Assembly: GCA_000702525.1 (NCBI GenBank)
Contig: JNIN01000001.1
Coordinates: forward strand, 310,001 to 374,000
Source of the DNA: Lachnospiraceae bacterium AC2012
GTDB taxonomy: Bacteria; Bacillota; Clostridia; Lachnospirales; Lachnospiraceae
DNA length: 64,000 nucleotides
Direction of reading: 5' to 3'
Shown here: piece after piece, positions 8,835 through 16,777 of the stretch
Layout: each line of letters opens with the position of its first letter
Numbering within the stretch: position 1 is the first letter of the stretch
The notes under the pieces: generated by a model
Told to the model about the DNA's origin: nothing
Databases searched by the model: none
Seen by the model: only the letters and a program-made list of their open reading frames with translations
Translations under genes and position numbers: made by a program

Positions 8835-9458
8835 ATGAGTAGTTTTTTCGCGATGGATGGACCATTGATGCGAGGTCTGAGTGATATTGCAACATTGGTA
8901 TTTTTGAATTTGATAACGATGGTTTGCTGCATCCCGGTGATTACGGCTGGAGCAGCATTAGCAAGTTTGAATTATTGTATCATGAAGATGAACGATGGAG
9001 AGGGACATGTGATTTCCTTATATTTCCAGCAGTTTAAGGGAAATCTAAGGACAGCGACAATCCCATGGCTAATGATGGTAATCTTTGCCGGATTTATCGG
9101 ACTGGATTTCTATCTGTTGCAGACGGATACAGGACTGCAGAAAGCGCTTACAATCATCTTAATTGTATTATCGTTTCTCTGGCTTGCGGTCTTTGTATGG
9201 ATGGTTCCGCTTGGCGCGAAATTTGTCTATTCGACAAGCGCAACATTTCGAAATGCCTTGATTCTTGCGATTGGAAAACTTCCAAGAACGCTTTTTATGA
9301 TGGTATTTACGTTGGCTGTGCCGGGTGCACTCCTTATGAATCTGAGATTGTATCCCATTCTCTTTGTGCTTGGAATCTCGCTTCCAGCGTACCTTTGCTC
9401 GTTCTTTTATTATCCGGTTATCAAGGAAATGATTACGGCGGCGAAAGAAAACGAATAG
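8835..9458 (+). CDS. YesL-family (DUF624) membrane protein
   Basis: 207 residues with about five hydrophobic segments and the opening SSFFAMDGPLMRGLSDIATL, typical of DUF624/YesL. The family is nearly always encoded next to carbohydrate ABC transporters or glycan-use genes, as here, and is thought to assist transport, but its biochemical role is not established. TATGAGGTAAGAT provides the ribosome binding site. A second reading frame within this gene (9065-9478) is open by chance and is not annotated. The gene ends just before a shared terminator. Confidence 0.85.
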   Translation: MSSFFAMDGPLMRGLSDIATLVFLNLITMVCCIPVITAGAALASLNYCIMKMNDGEGHVISLYFQQFKGNLRTATIPWLMMVIFAGFIGLDFYLLQTDTGLQKALTIILIVLSFLWLAVFVWMVPLGAKFVYSTSATFRNALILAIGKLPRTLFMMVFTLAVPGALLMNLRLYPILFVLGISLPAYLCSFFYYPVIKEMITAAKENE

Positions 9459-9479
9459 GATATAAAATGAAAAAATAAG

Positions 9480-9525
9480 AAACTCCCCTGAGGAATTGTA
9501 ATCATCACAATCTCCAGGGGAGTTT
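9480..9525. terminator. Bidirectional terminator between YesL-like and ABC-F genes
   Basis: AAACTCCCCTG and CAGGGGAGTTT pair over 11 bp, with an inner TTGT/ACAA stem. A T-rich tail follows on the plus strand and an A-rich flank before it gives T on the minus strand, so it can serve both converging genes. Confidence 0.8.
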
Positions 9526-9580
9526 CTTTTGTTATGCATAGAAATCGATAACTTACTTCTAGTTGTAAAACAGATGAGAA

Positions 9581-11221
9581 TTAGTCATCGGATTCTTCGT
9601 CTTCTGTTGTAGAGAAGACTGCACGCTTACGAGCCATCTCATCATTTTCAAGATATTCATCGTAAGTTGTAATCTTATCAATAATAGTACCATTTGGCAT
9701 GAATTCGATAATACGGTTAGCAGTTGTCTGAACAATCTGGTGATCTCGAGAAGAGAAGAGGATTACGCCAGAGAACTTTGTCATACCCTTATTCAATGCT
9801 GTGATACTTTCCATATCCAAGTGGTCAGTAGGTTCGTCCATGATTAAAACATTGGAGTTCTCAATCATCATACGAGAGAGAAGGACACGTACCTTTTCAC
9901 CACCGGATAATACGCGCATCTTCTTAACACCTTCTTCACCAGCGAATAACATACGTCCAAGGAAACCACGAACATAAGTAGCGTCCTTGATTTCAGAGAA
10001 GCCTGTTAACCAGTCTACGATAGAGCTGTCTGTATCGAAGATCTTTGTGTTGTCCTTAGGGAAGTAGGACTGGGAAGTCGTTACACCCCACTTATATTCA
10101 CCAGAGTCTGGTTCCATTTCTCCTGCGAGAATCTGGAAGAGAGTAGTCTTTGCTAATTCGTTGGAACCAACAAAACCAATCTTGTCTTCACGATTTACAG
10201 TAAAGCTTACGTTATCTAAGATCTTAACGCCGTCGATGGTCTTTGTAAGGTTTGTAACGGTAAGAACTTCATTTCCGATTTCACGCTGTGGGCGGAAGTC
10301 GATATATGGGTACTTACGGCTGGAAGGACGGATGTCTTCTAATTCGATCTTCTCAAGGGCTCTCTTACGAGAAGTAGCCTGCTTACTCTTAGAAGCGTTC
10401 GCAGAGAATCGAGAGATGAATTCCTGTAATTCCTTGATTTTTTCTTCCTTCTTCTTATTCGCTTCCTTACGCTGCTGGAGAATCAACTGACTGGATTCGT
10501 ACCAGAAATCGTAGTTACCAGCGTAGAGCTGAATTTTGCCGTAATCAATATCTGCGATATGTGTGCAGACCTTGTTTAAGAAGTAGCGGTCATGAGATAC
10601 AACTACAACGGTATTTTCGAAGTTAATTAAGAATTCTTCTAACCATGCGATGGCATCTAAATCCAAGTGGTTGGTAGGCTCATCGAGAAGAAGGATGTCT
10701 GGGTTACCAAATAATGCCTTTGCAAGAAGAACCTTGACCTTTAATTCACCATTTAAGTCAGCCATCATAGCGTAATGATATTCTGTATCAACACCAAGAC
10801 CATTTAAGAGCTGTGCAGCATCGGATTCTGCATTCCAGCCATCCATATCAGCGAATTCTGCTTCTAATTCAGAAGCGCGGATACCATCTTCATCGGAGAA
10901 GTCTTCCTTTGCATAAATCGCATCTTTTTCCTTCATGATCTCGTAGAGACGGGCGTTACCCATAATGACAGTGTCCATTACAGTGTAATCATTGTATTTG
11001 AAATGATCCTGCTCCAGGACGCTGAGACGCTGTCCAGGTGTGATGATGATGTCACCCTTGGATGGTTCCAAGACACCAGACATAATTTTAAGGAAGGTTG
11101 ATTTACCTGCACCATTCGCACCAATCAGACCATAGCAGTTTCCTTCTGTAAATTTGATGTTTACGTCTTCGAAAAGGGCACGTTTACCGAGACGAAGCGT
11201 AATATTACTAGCTTGAATCAT
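9581..11221 (-). CDS. ABC-F family ATPase (YkpA/YbiT-like)
   Basis: 546 residues with two ABC ATPase domains and no membrane segment, the layout of ABC-F ribosome-associated factors. Domain 1 has Walker A GANGAGKST (34-42) and DEPTNHLD (180-187) but a worn signature, L-N-G-E-L instead of L-S-G-G-E. Domain 2 has a worn Walker A, GSNELAKTT (352-360), but intact LSGGE (438-442) and DEPTDHLD. A Lys/Glu/Arg-rich linker at about 250-290 joins them, as in the family. Members act on translating ribosomes; some give antibiotic resistance, but the short linker and acidic tail do not point to that. The gene reads away from nifJ. Confidence 0.9.
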   Translation of the reverse strand: MIQASNITLRLGKRALFEDVNIKFTEGNCYGLIGANGAGKSTFLKIMSGVLEPSKGDIIITPGQRLSVLEQDHFKYNDYTVMDTVIMGNARLYEIMKEKDAIYAKEDFSDEDGIRASELEAEFADMDGWNAESDAAQLLNGLGVDTEYHYAMMADLNGELKVKVLLAKALFGNPDILLLDEPTNHLDLDAIAWLEEFLINFENTVVVVSHDRYFLNKVCTHIADIDYGKIQLYAGNYDFWYESSQLILQQRKEANKKKEEKIKELQEFISRFSANASKSKQATSRKRALEKIELEDIRPSSRKYPYIDFRPQREIGNEVLTVTNLTKTIDGVKILDNVSFTVNREDKIGFVGSNELAKTTLFQILAGEMEPDSGEYKWGVTTSQSYFPKDNTKIFDTDSSIVDWLTGFSEIKDATYVRGFLGRMLFAGEEGVKKMRVLSGGEKVRVLLSRMMIENSNVLIMDEPTDHLDMESITALNKGMTKFSGVILFSSRDHQIVQTTANRIIEFMPNGTIIDKITTYDEYLENDEMARKRAVFSTTEDEESDD

Positions 11222-11376
11222 TTATTATCCTTTCTTTTTTGAAAATATATAGTTCCAAATATAGGCATACTTATTTTATTTTACTAGAAATACAGAACAT
11301 TTCAAGATTTTTATAAAGAATCCGGATTAATTGTGAAATGTATTCAAAATAGAACAGCTAAAAGGGGCTCGAAGTA

Positions 11377-11405
11377 TTGATTTTTCCCAACGGAAACCAT
11401 ACAAT
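11377..11405 (+). promoter_or_regulatory. Promoter of nifJ
   Basis: TTGATT, 17 bases, TACAAT, predicting a start near 11412 and a leader of about 93 bases. A small palindrome ACAAT-TTTT-ATTGT overlaps the -10 element and start site, and could be a regulator site. Confidence 0.6.
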
Positions 11406-11423
11406 TTTTATTGTGGCGAGGCT

Positions 11424-11447
11424 TGTGGGCTCTGTGTTTGGCCCACA
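11424..11447 (+). other. GC-rich hairpin in the nifJ leader
   Basis: TGTGGGC and GCCCACA pair perfectly around a 10-base loop, about 12 bases after the predicted start. No T-run follows, so it is more likely a transcript-stabilising hairpin than a terminator. Confidence 0.5.
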
Positions 11448-11504
11448 TTTAACGCATAAAAATATCATTTATCAAGTTATAAGTATCTTTATAGGAGGAA
11501 AACA

Positions 11505-14500
11505 ATGAAAAGAAAAATGAAAACCATGGATGGAAACCATGCTGCAGCTCATGCTTCTTATGCATTTACTGACGTAGCAGCAATCTATCCAATCACACCT
11601 TCATCTGTTATGGCAGAAGCTACAGATGAATGGGCAACTGCAGGACGTAAGAACGCTTTCGGACAGAAAGTACAGATTACAGAAATGCAGTCTGAGGCCG
11701 GTGCAGCTGGTGCCGTACACGGTTCTCTTGCAGCTGGTGCACTTACAACAACATATACAGCATCCCAGGGTCTTCTTCTGATGATTCCAGATCTGTACAA
11801 GGTTGCAGGTGAAAGATTACCAGGTGTATTCAATGTATCCGCACGTTGTGTAGCATCACACGCTTTAAATATTTTCGGTGATCACTCCGATGTATATGCT
11901 TGCCGTCAGACTGGTGTAGCTATGCTTTGTGAATCATCCGTACAGGAAGTTATGGACTTAACTCCAGTTGCTCACTTAGCAGCAATCAAGGGTAGAGTAC
12001 CATTTATCAACTTCTTCGATGGTTTCCGTACATCACATGAAATCCAGAAGATTGAAACATGGGATTACGAAGACTTAAAGGATATGTTGGATATGGATGC
12101 AGTTATGGCATTCCGTCAGAACGCATTAAATCCAAATCATCCACGTGAAATGGGATCTGCTCAGAACCCAGACTTATTCTTCCAGAGCCGTGAAGCTTGT
12201 AATACACAGTATGACGAACTTCCTGCAATTGTTCAGGAATACATGGACAAGGTAAATGAGAAGATCGGTACAGATTACAAGCTCTTCAACTATTACGGTG
12301 CTCCTGATGCAGAACAGATCATCATCGCTATGGGTTCTGTTTGCGAAACAATCGATGAAACAATCGATTACTTAGCAGCTAAGGGACAGAAGGTAGGTCT
12401 TGTTAAGGTTCGTCTTTACAGACCATTCGTTAAGGAAGCTCTGATTGAAGCTATCCCTGATGCAGTTAAGAAGATTACCGTTCTTGATAGAACAAAGGAA
12501 CCAGGTTCTATTGGTGAACCATTATACTTAGATGTTGTTGCAGCTCTTAAGGGATCTAAGTTCGATCAGGTACCTGTATTTACAGGACGTTATGGTCTTG
12601 GTTCTAAGGATACAACTCCTGGCCAGATTATCGCTGTATATAACAACACAGAAAAGGAAAGATTTACCATCGGTATCTATGATGATGTTACAAATCTTTC
12701 TCTTGAAGTTAAGGAAAATCCAGTTACAACTCCAGAAGGAACTACAAACTGTAAATTCTGGGGACTTGGTGCAGATGGTACCGTAGGTGCGAATAAGAAC
12801 TCCATCAAGATCATTGGTGATAACACAGATATGTATGCACAGGCATACTTCGATTATGACTCTAAGAAGTCTGGTGGTGTTACAATTTCTCACCTTAGAT
12901 TTGGTCATACACCAATTCGTTCTACATACTTAATCAGCCAGGCAAACTTCGTAGCATGTCACTGTACAGCATACATCTACAAGTACAACATGGTACAGGA
13001 TCTGGTACCAGGTGGAACATTCTTATTCAACACACAGTGGTCTGAAGAAGAATTAGATGAAAAGCTTCCAGGACAGGTTAAGAGATATATCGCTGAAAAC
13101 AATATCAACTTCTACATCATTGATGGTGTAAAGATTGGTAAGGAAATCGGACTTGGAAAGAGAATTAATACAGTACTTCAGTCTGCATTCTTCTCTCTTA
13201 CAGGTTTAATTCCTCAGGAACAGGTTATCAAGCTTATGAAGGATGCCGCTACAGCTTCTTACTCTAAGAAGGGTGATGACATCGTTAAGATGAACCATGA
13301 CGCTATCGATGCTGGTGCAACAGCATTCGTTAAGGTTAATGTTCCAGAATCATGGAAGAACTGCGAAGATGATGATCTTACACAGACAATCGGTGAAGGC
13401 CGCGAGGAAGTCATCGACTTCGTTAAGAATATTCAGGTAAAGGTTAACGCACAGGAAGGTAACAAGATCCCTGTATCTGTAGTTAAGAAGTATGTAGATG
13501 GTTCTACACCTTCTGGTACAGCTGCATACGAAAAGCGTGGTGTAGCAACAGATGTTCCTGTATGGGATGTTACAAAGTGTATCCAGTGTAACCAGTGTTC
13601 TTATGTATGTCCTCACGCAGCGATCCGTCCAGTTGCATTAACAGCTGACGAAGTAGCAGCAGCTCCAGCAGAACTTCAGAGCAAGGATATGAACCAGATG
13701 CCAGAATACAAGTTCGCTATTACAGTTTCTGCTTATGACTGTACAGGTTGCGGATCTTGTGCAAATGTCTGCCCAGTAGATGCACTTGCATTAAAGAGCT
13801 TCGAAGAAAATGAAGACGAGCAGAAGGCATTCGACTATGCAGTATCCCTTCCTCAGAAGGATGATGTTGTTGAGAAGTTCAAGATCAACACAGTTAAGGG
13901 ATCACAGTTTGTACAGCCACTCCTTGAATTCTCAGGAGCTTGTGGTGGTTGTGGTGAAACACCTTATGCGAAGTTAATTACACAGTTATTCGGTGACAGA
14001 ATGTACATCGCTAACGCAACAGGATGTTCTTCTATTTGGGGTAACTCTTCACCATCTACACCTTATACAGTAAATGCTAAGGGACATGGACCAGCTTGGT
14101 CTAACTCACTGTTCGAAGATGCAGCTGAATTTGGTTATGGTATGTTACTTGCACAGAGAGCAATCCGTGATAGATTACATGACGAATTAGGAACACTTGC
14201 AGATACAACAGCAGATGCAAATGTTAAGGCTGCAATTGCAGAATGGAATGATACATTCGCAAATGGTATTACTAATGGTCTTGCAACAGATAAGTTAGTT
14301 GCAGCTCTGGAAGCAGAAGGATCAGAAACAGCTAAGAACGTATTAAAGGAAAAAGATTTCCTTGCTAAGAAGTCACAGTGGATCTTCGGTGGTGACGGAT
14401 GGGCTTATGATATCGGTTTCGGTGGATTAGACCATGTACTTGCTTCCGGTAAAGATATCAATGTTATGGTATTCGATACAGAAGTTTATTCTAATACAGG

Positions 14501-15032
14501 TGGACAGTCTTCTAAGTCTACACCTACAGCAGCTGTAGCACAGTTCGCAGCAGGTGGTAAAGAGACAAAGAAGAAGGATCTTGCTGGTATCGCAATGTCT
14601 TATGGTTATGTATATGTAGCTCATATCGCTATGGGTGCTGACATGAACCAGTGTGTTAAGGCAATTGCAGAAGCTGAAGCATATCCAGGACCATCACTGA
14701 TCATTGCATACGCTCCATGTATCAACCATGGTATCAAGAAGGGTATGTCAAAGGCTCAGACAGAAGAGAAGCTTGCAGTAGAATCAGGATACTGGTTCAA
14801 CTTCCGCTTCAATCCAGAACTTGTTGCAGCAGGTAAGGACGGATTCTCACTGGATTCTAAGGCTCCTACTAAGGACTTCCAGGAATTCATCAAGGGTGAA
14901 AACCGTTATGCAGCTCTTATGAAGGTTGATAAGGAACGTGCAGCTGAACTGTATGCGAAGACAGAACAGAATTACAAAGATAGATATGAATTCTTACAGA
15001 AGTTAGTAAAGCTTTATAAAGCAGAAGACTAA
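11505..15032 (+). CDS. nifJ: Pyruvate:ferredoxin (flavodoxin) oxidoreductase
   Basis: 1175 residues, the full single-chain enzyme that converts pyruvate and CoA to acetyl-CoA, CO2 and reduced ferredoxin, the key step of fermentative anaerobes. The N-terminal pyrimidine domain begins DGNHAAAHASYAFTDVAAIYP. A double ferredoxin-like domain carries CIQCNQCSYVC near residue 692 and CTGCGSCANVC near 745. Further Cys in ACGGCGE near 812 fits the proximal cluster, and the thiamine diphosphate site GDGWAYDIGFGG starts near 963. Codon use is strongly biased toward a few codons, suggesting high expression. ATAGGAGGAAAACA is a strong ribosome binding site. Monocistronic with its own promoter and terminator. 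Confidence 0.98.
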   Translation: MKRKMKTMDGNHAAAHASYAFTDVAAIYPITPSSVMAEATDEWATAGRKNAFGQKVQITEMQSEAGAAGAVHGSLAAGALTTTYTASQGLLLMIPDLYKVAGERLPGVFNVSARCVASHALNIFGDHSDVYACRQTGVAMLCESSVQEVMDLTPVAHLAAIKGRVPFINFFDGFRTSHEIQKIETWDYEDLKDMLDMDAVMAFRQNALNPNHPREMGSAQNPDLFFQSREACNTQYDELPAIVQEYMDKVNEKIGTDYKLFNYYGAPDAEQIIIAMGSVCETIDETIDYLAAKGQKVGLVKVRLYRPFVKEALIEAIPDAVKKITVLDRTKEPGSIGEPLYLDVVAALKGSKFDQVPVFTGRYGLGSKDTTPGQIIAVYNNTEKERFTIGIYDDVTNLSLEVKENPVTTPEGTTNCKFWGLGADGTVGANKNSIKIIGDNTDMYAQAYFDYDSKKSGGVTISHLRFGHTPIRSTYLISQANFVACHCTAYIYKYNMVQDLVPGGTFLFNTQWSEEELDEKLPGQVKRYIAENNINFYIIDGVKIGKEIGLGKRINTVLQSAFFSLTGLIPQEQVIKLMKDAATASYSKKGDDIVKMNHDAIDAGATAFVKVNVPESWKNCEDDDLTQTIGEGREEVIDFVKNIQVKVNAQEGNKIPVSVVKKYVDGSTPSGTAAYEKRGVATDVPVWDVTKCIQCNQCSYVCPHAAIRPVALTADEVAAAPAELQSKDMNQMPEYKFAITVSAYDCTGCGSCANVCPVDALALKSFEENEDEQKAFDYAVSLPQKDDVVEKFKINTVKGSQFVQPLLEFSGACGGCGETPYAKLITQLFGDRMYIANATGCSSIWGNSSPSTPYTVNAKGHGPAWSNSLFEDAAEFGYGMLLAQRAIRDRLHDELGTLADTTADANVKAAIAEWNDTFANGITNGLATDKLVAALEAEGSETAKNVLKEKDFLAKKSQWIFGGDGWAYDIGFGGLDHVLASGKDINVMVFDTEVYSNTGGQSSKSTPTAAVAQFAAGGKETKKKDLAGIAMSYGYVYVAHIAMGADMNQCVKAIAEAEAYPGPSLIIAYAPCINHGIKKGMSKAQTEEKLAVESGYWFNFRFNPELVAAGKDGFSLDSKAPTKDFQEFIKGENRYAALMKVDKERAAELYAKTEQNYKDRYEFLQKLVKLYKAED

Positions 15033-15057
15033 TTCGAGATAAGAATGAAGAAATGAG

Positions 15058-15094
15058 CAGAGGCTAGACCGTGTGGGTCTGGCCTCTGTTTTTT
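15058..15094 (+). terminator. Intrinsic terminator of nifJ
   Basis: CAGAGGCTAGACC pairs with GGTCTGGCCTCTG (one G-T wobble) and is followed by six T. Confidence 0.9.
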
Positions 15095-15131
15095 AAGTAA
15101 AAAAATGCCAAGTTTAACGGAATAAAAAGAA

Positions 15132-15159
15132 TTGACTATAATGAAAAAGATGCTAAAAT
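15132..15159 (+). promoter_or_regulatory. Candidate promoter of the first mini-ORF cassette
   Basis: TTGACT, 16 bases, TGC-TAAAAT (extended -10). It lies 54 bases upstream of the 34-codon ORF. It is unrelated in sequence to the promoter repeated at 15383 and 15715. Confidence 0.55.
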
Positions 15160-15187
15160 CTAATCAAACAAGTTTTTATTTGATAAG

Positions 15188-15213
15188 AGATTAACTAAAA
15201 AGGGGTGTTATAT
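15188..15213 (+). repeat. Leader repeat, copy 1
   Basis: 26 bases identical to 15469-15494, ending directly before the ATG of the first mini-ORF. It contains AAAAAGGGGTG, a usable ribosome binding site. Exact conservation of the leader before two otherwise different ORFs implies that it is functional. Confidence 0.85.
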
Positions 15214-15318
15214 ATGTTTAGATTAATTTTTTGGTGTGTATTTTGGCCGATCAAACTTGTTTTATTTTTATTCAAAATTATTTTCGGTTTGATTCTTCCA
15301 ATAGGATTAAAAAAATAA
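15214..15318 (+). CDS. Small hydrophobic peptide A (34 aa), unrecognised
   Basis: I do not recognise this gene. The 34-residue product is almost wholly apolar (Phe, Leu, Ile, Trp), with Arg3, Lys14, Lys21 and a Gly-Leu-Lys-Lys end, so it would span the membrane once. The GGGG ribosome binding site lies 8 bases before ATG, in a leader shared exactly with the second mini-ORF. A W-P-I-K-L segment resembles L-P-L-K-I in the second peptide. The cassette has its own promoter and terminator. Size and composition resemble type I toxins or small membrane regulators, but no antisense RNA was identified, so function is open. Confidence 0.6.
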   Translation: MFRLIFWCVFWPIKLVLFLFKIIFGLILPIGLKK

Positions 15319-15333
15319 TAAATCACGCTCAAA

Positions 15334-15355
15334 CCTAGCCCAGGGCTGGGGCTTT
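15334..15355 (+). terminator. Hairpin terminating mini-ORF A transcript
   Basis: CCTAGCC, CAG loop, GGCTGGG, then GCTTT. The equivalent hairpin in R2 has different bases but still pairs, which supports a selected structure. The T-run is short. Confidence 0.55.
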
Positions 15356-15382
15356 GTGCAATCTATTTTTATGATTTCATCA

Positions 15383-15412
15383 TTGTTTTTTGCTGTGTAT
15401 ACATGTTATATC
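15383..15412 (+). promoter_or_regulatory. Candidate promoter in R1, for mini-ORF B
   Basis: TTGTTT, 18 bases, TGT-TATATC (extended -10), conserved with the element in R2. It would drive a leader of about 75 bases ahead of mini-ORF B. Confidence 0.5.
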
Positions 15413-15468
15413 TTAGCTGTAGGTAGGAGTACGCTGTATACTCGTAAAATCGAATTACGTTTAGCAGA

Positions 15469-15494
15469 AGATTAACTAAAAAGGGGTGTTATAT
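15469..15494 (+). repeat. Leader repeat, copy 2
   Basis: Exact 26-base copy of 15188-15213, one base before the ATG of mini-ORF B. Confidence 0.85.
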
Positions 15495-15495
15495 T

Positions 15496-15654
15496 ATGAC
15501 ATCAGAAGAAAAATTTGAACTTTTTCAATTGATTCTAAGCGCTATTTGGGAAGTAACAAAAATAGCCGTTTACGTTGTTTGTATTCTTCCGTTAAAAATA
15601 GCCTTTTGGGGTCTTGTATATTTACTTAATATATTAGGATGTTTCTGGAAATAA
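15496..15654 (+). CDS. Small hydrophobic peptide B (52 aa), unrecognised
   Basis: I do not recognise this gene. The 52-residue product opens with a charged segment (TSEEKFE), then has two apolar stretches: about residues 18-33, ending in CILPLKIAF, and about 38-50. It ends Phe-Trp-Lys. The Leu-Pro-Leu-Lys-Ile segment aligns with Trp-Pro-Ile-Lys-Leu of peptide A, suggesting that the two are distant relatives. It has the same 26-base leader, its own R1 promoter and an R2 terminator hairpin. Likely a small membrane peptide; toxin, regulator and transporter accessory are all possible. Confidence 0.6.
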   Translation: MTSEEKFELFQLILSAIWEVTKIAVYVVCILPLKIAFWGLVYLLNILGCFWK

Positions 15655-15663
15655 ACCACGCTT

Positions 15664-15687
15664 AAACCTAGACCGAACTGGGTTTTT
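15664..15687 (+). terminator. Hairpin terminating mini-ORF B transcript
   Basis: AAACCTAG, six-base loop, CTGGGTTT (one T-G wobble), followed by TT. Same place as the R1 hairpin but with changed, still pairing bases. Confidence 0.55.
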
Positions 15688-15714
15688 GTGCGATCTATTT
15701 TTATGATTTCATCA

Positions 15715-15743
15715 TTGTTTTTGCTGTGTGTACATGTTATATT
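15715..15743 (+). promoter_or_regulatory. Candidate promoter in R2
   Basis: TTGTTT, 17 bases, TGT-TATATT (extended -10). There is no ORF with a ribosome binding site downstream before the terminator at 15845, so the product would be a short RNA. Confidence 0.55.
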
Positions 15744-15749
15744 CTAGTT

Positions 15750-15845
15750 GCAGGTAGGAATACGCTGTATACTCGTACAACTGAATTTACGTTTAAGCGA
15801 CGTTTTCCGTCGTCGGATACGAGGCCACCGAAAGGTGGTTTTTTT
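15750..15845 (+). ncRNA. Candidate structured small RNA
   Basis: Predicted from the R2 promoter to the terminator. CTCGTA (15772-15777) can pair with TACGAG (15818-15823), enclosing the hairpin CGACG-TTTTC-CGTCG (15798-15812), and the terminator stem follows directly. No start codon with a ribosome binding site lies inside. It could be a regulatory RNA or the decayed end of a third cassette. Confidence 0.4.
15825..15845 (+). terminator. Intrinsic terminator after R2
   Basis: CCACC, GAAA tetraloop, GGTGG, then seven T; a clear plus-strand terminator. Confidence 0.85.
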
Positions 15846-15871
15846 GTTATATAGAGGGGAAACGATAGTTT

Positions 15872-16777
15872 TCACTCCCACTTTCCTTGTTCTACCTCAT
15901 GCTCCCGTAAATATTTATGCATTGTATTTAGCACCATCCGTTTATTCCCAGACCACTTTGGTTCGATTAAAATCTTCTTTGGCCCATCACCGGTCAGGCG
16001 ATGAATGGTGATATCTCTTGGCAATAGTTCCACGCAATGTGCTACCGTCTCGATATAGTCTTCGAGTGTAAACACGGGAAATGGATGCGCGCGGTAGTAA
16101 TCTGCGAGATCTGTATGTTCTAAGATATGGAGTAACTGCAGTTTTACACCATATACATGCTGGGAAGCGACATGGCGAATGGAGGCGTACATATCTTCTT
16201 TTGTTTCGCCCGGTAATCCGAGAATGATATGTGTAATCACTTTGATATCGCGTTCTTTTAACGCTTGAACAGCCTGATCATACACATCGAGACAATAGCC
16301 GCGGCGGATGAACTGGGCGGAGTCTTCCTTAACCGTCTGCATGCCAAGTTCGACCCAGACGGGCTTGATCTGATTTAATTCTTCTAATAAATCAAGAACT
16401 TCCGGTGGGAGGCAGTCTGGACGCGTGGCGATGGATAATATCACAACGTCGGGATGCTGGATGGCCTCTGTGAATATCTTGCGAAGGTAATCCGTGGATG
16501 CATAAGTATTGGTATAGGCTTGGAAATAGGCGATAAATTTCTTGCATTTTGGCGCCTTTGACTGGATTCGTAGTTTGCCGGATTCGATTTGTGTTGTGAT
16601 ATCACATCGATAGTCTTCCGCAAAGTCTCCGGAACCGCCGGCACTGCAGAAGATACAGCCCCGCGTGTCAATTTTGCCATCGCGATTGGGGCAGGTCATA
16701 CCGCCGTTTAAGGCGATGCGATAGACTTTCTCGCCATAGATTCTTTTTAGTTCGTCATTGATCATGTTTAGATACAT
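15872..16777 (-). CDS. Radical SAM protein, TIGR01212/YhcC family
   Basis: 301 residues from the ATG at 16777, which follows GCAGGTGATAAG; an in-frame start 75 bases upstream has no site. Cys29, Cys41 and Cys44 (TCPNRDG...GCIFC) bind the 4Fe-4S cluster in the spaced pattern of TIGR01212 proteins. A glycine-rich GLPGETKEDM segment near residue 190 and VWVELGMQT near 140 belong to the radical SAM barrel. The family resembles Elp3-like radical SAM proteins; its substrate is not known to me. It converges on the mini-ORF locus, with no evident link. Confidence 0.88.
   Translation of the reverse strand: MYLNMINDELKRIYGEKVYRIALNGGMTCPNRDGKIDTRGCIFCSAGGSGDFAEDYRCDITTQIESGKLRIQSKAPKCKKFIAYFQAYTNTYASTDYLRKIFTEAIQHPDVVILSIATRPDCLPPEVLDLLEELNQIKPVWVELGMQTVKEDSAQFIRRGYCLDVYDQAVQALKERDIKVITHIILGLPGETKEDMYASIRHVASQHVYGVKLQLLHILEHTDLADYYRAHPFPVFTLEDYIETVAHCVELLPRDITIHRLTGDGPKKILIEPKWSGNKRMVLNTMHKYLREHEVEQGKWE

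Larger units (their letters stand above)
15317..15463 (+). repeat. Intergenic direct repeat R1 (terminator plus promoter)
   Basis: About 147 bases, roughly 85 % identical by eye to R2 (15650-15795). It begins at the stop codon of mini-ORF A and holds a hairpin, an AT-rich stretch, a promoter-like pair and a TACG..CGTA inverted repeat. It is not coding. Confidence 0.85.
15650..15795 (+). repeat. Intergenic direct repeat R2
   Basis: About 146 bases related to R1, starting at the stop of mini-ORF B. Downstream the 26-base leader and an ORF are missing; structured DNA with a terminator follows instead. Confidence 0.85.

Noticed and set aside
9065-9478. 137-codon plus-strand ORF inside the YesL-like gene
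   Set aside because: Shifted frame of a clear membrane protein gene, no ribosome binding site, and Cys/Tyr-rich random composition.
11331-11349. Rex-like redox operator (TTGTGAA...TTCAAAA) upstream of nifJ
   Set aside because: Right half has a mismatch and the spacer is five bases, not four as in the known site. It lies outside the predicted core promoter. Not strong enough to annotate.
15214-15654. Class II bacteriocin or lantibiotic precursors
   Set aside because: No double-glycine leader, no Cys/Ser/Thr-rich core peptide, and no processing, immunity or export genes next to them.
15110-15850. Antisense RNA antitoxin within the mini-ORF locus
   Set aside because: On the minus strand I found -10-like motifs (for example TATAAC opposite 15407) but no well-spaced -35 partner, and R1 and R2 lie in the same direction, so R2 RNA would not be complementary to the ORF mRNAs.
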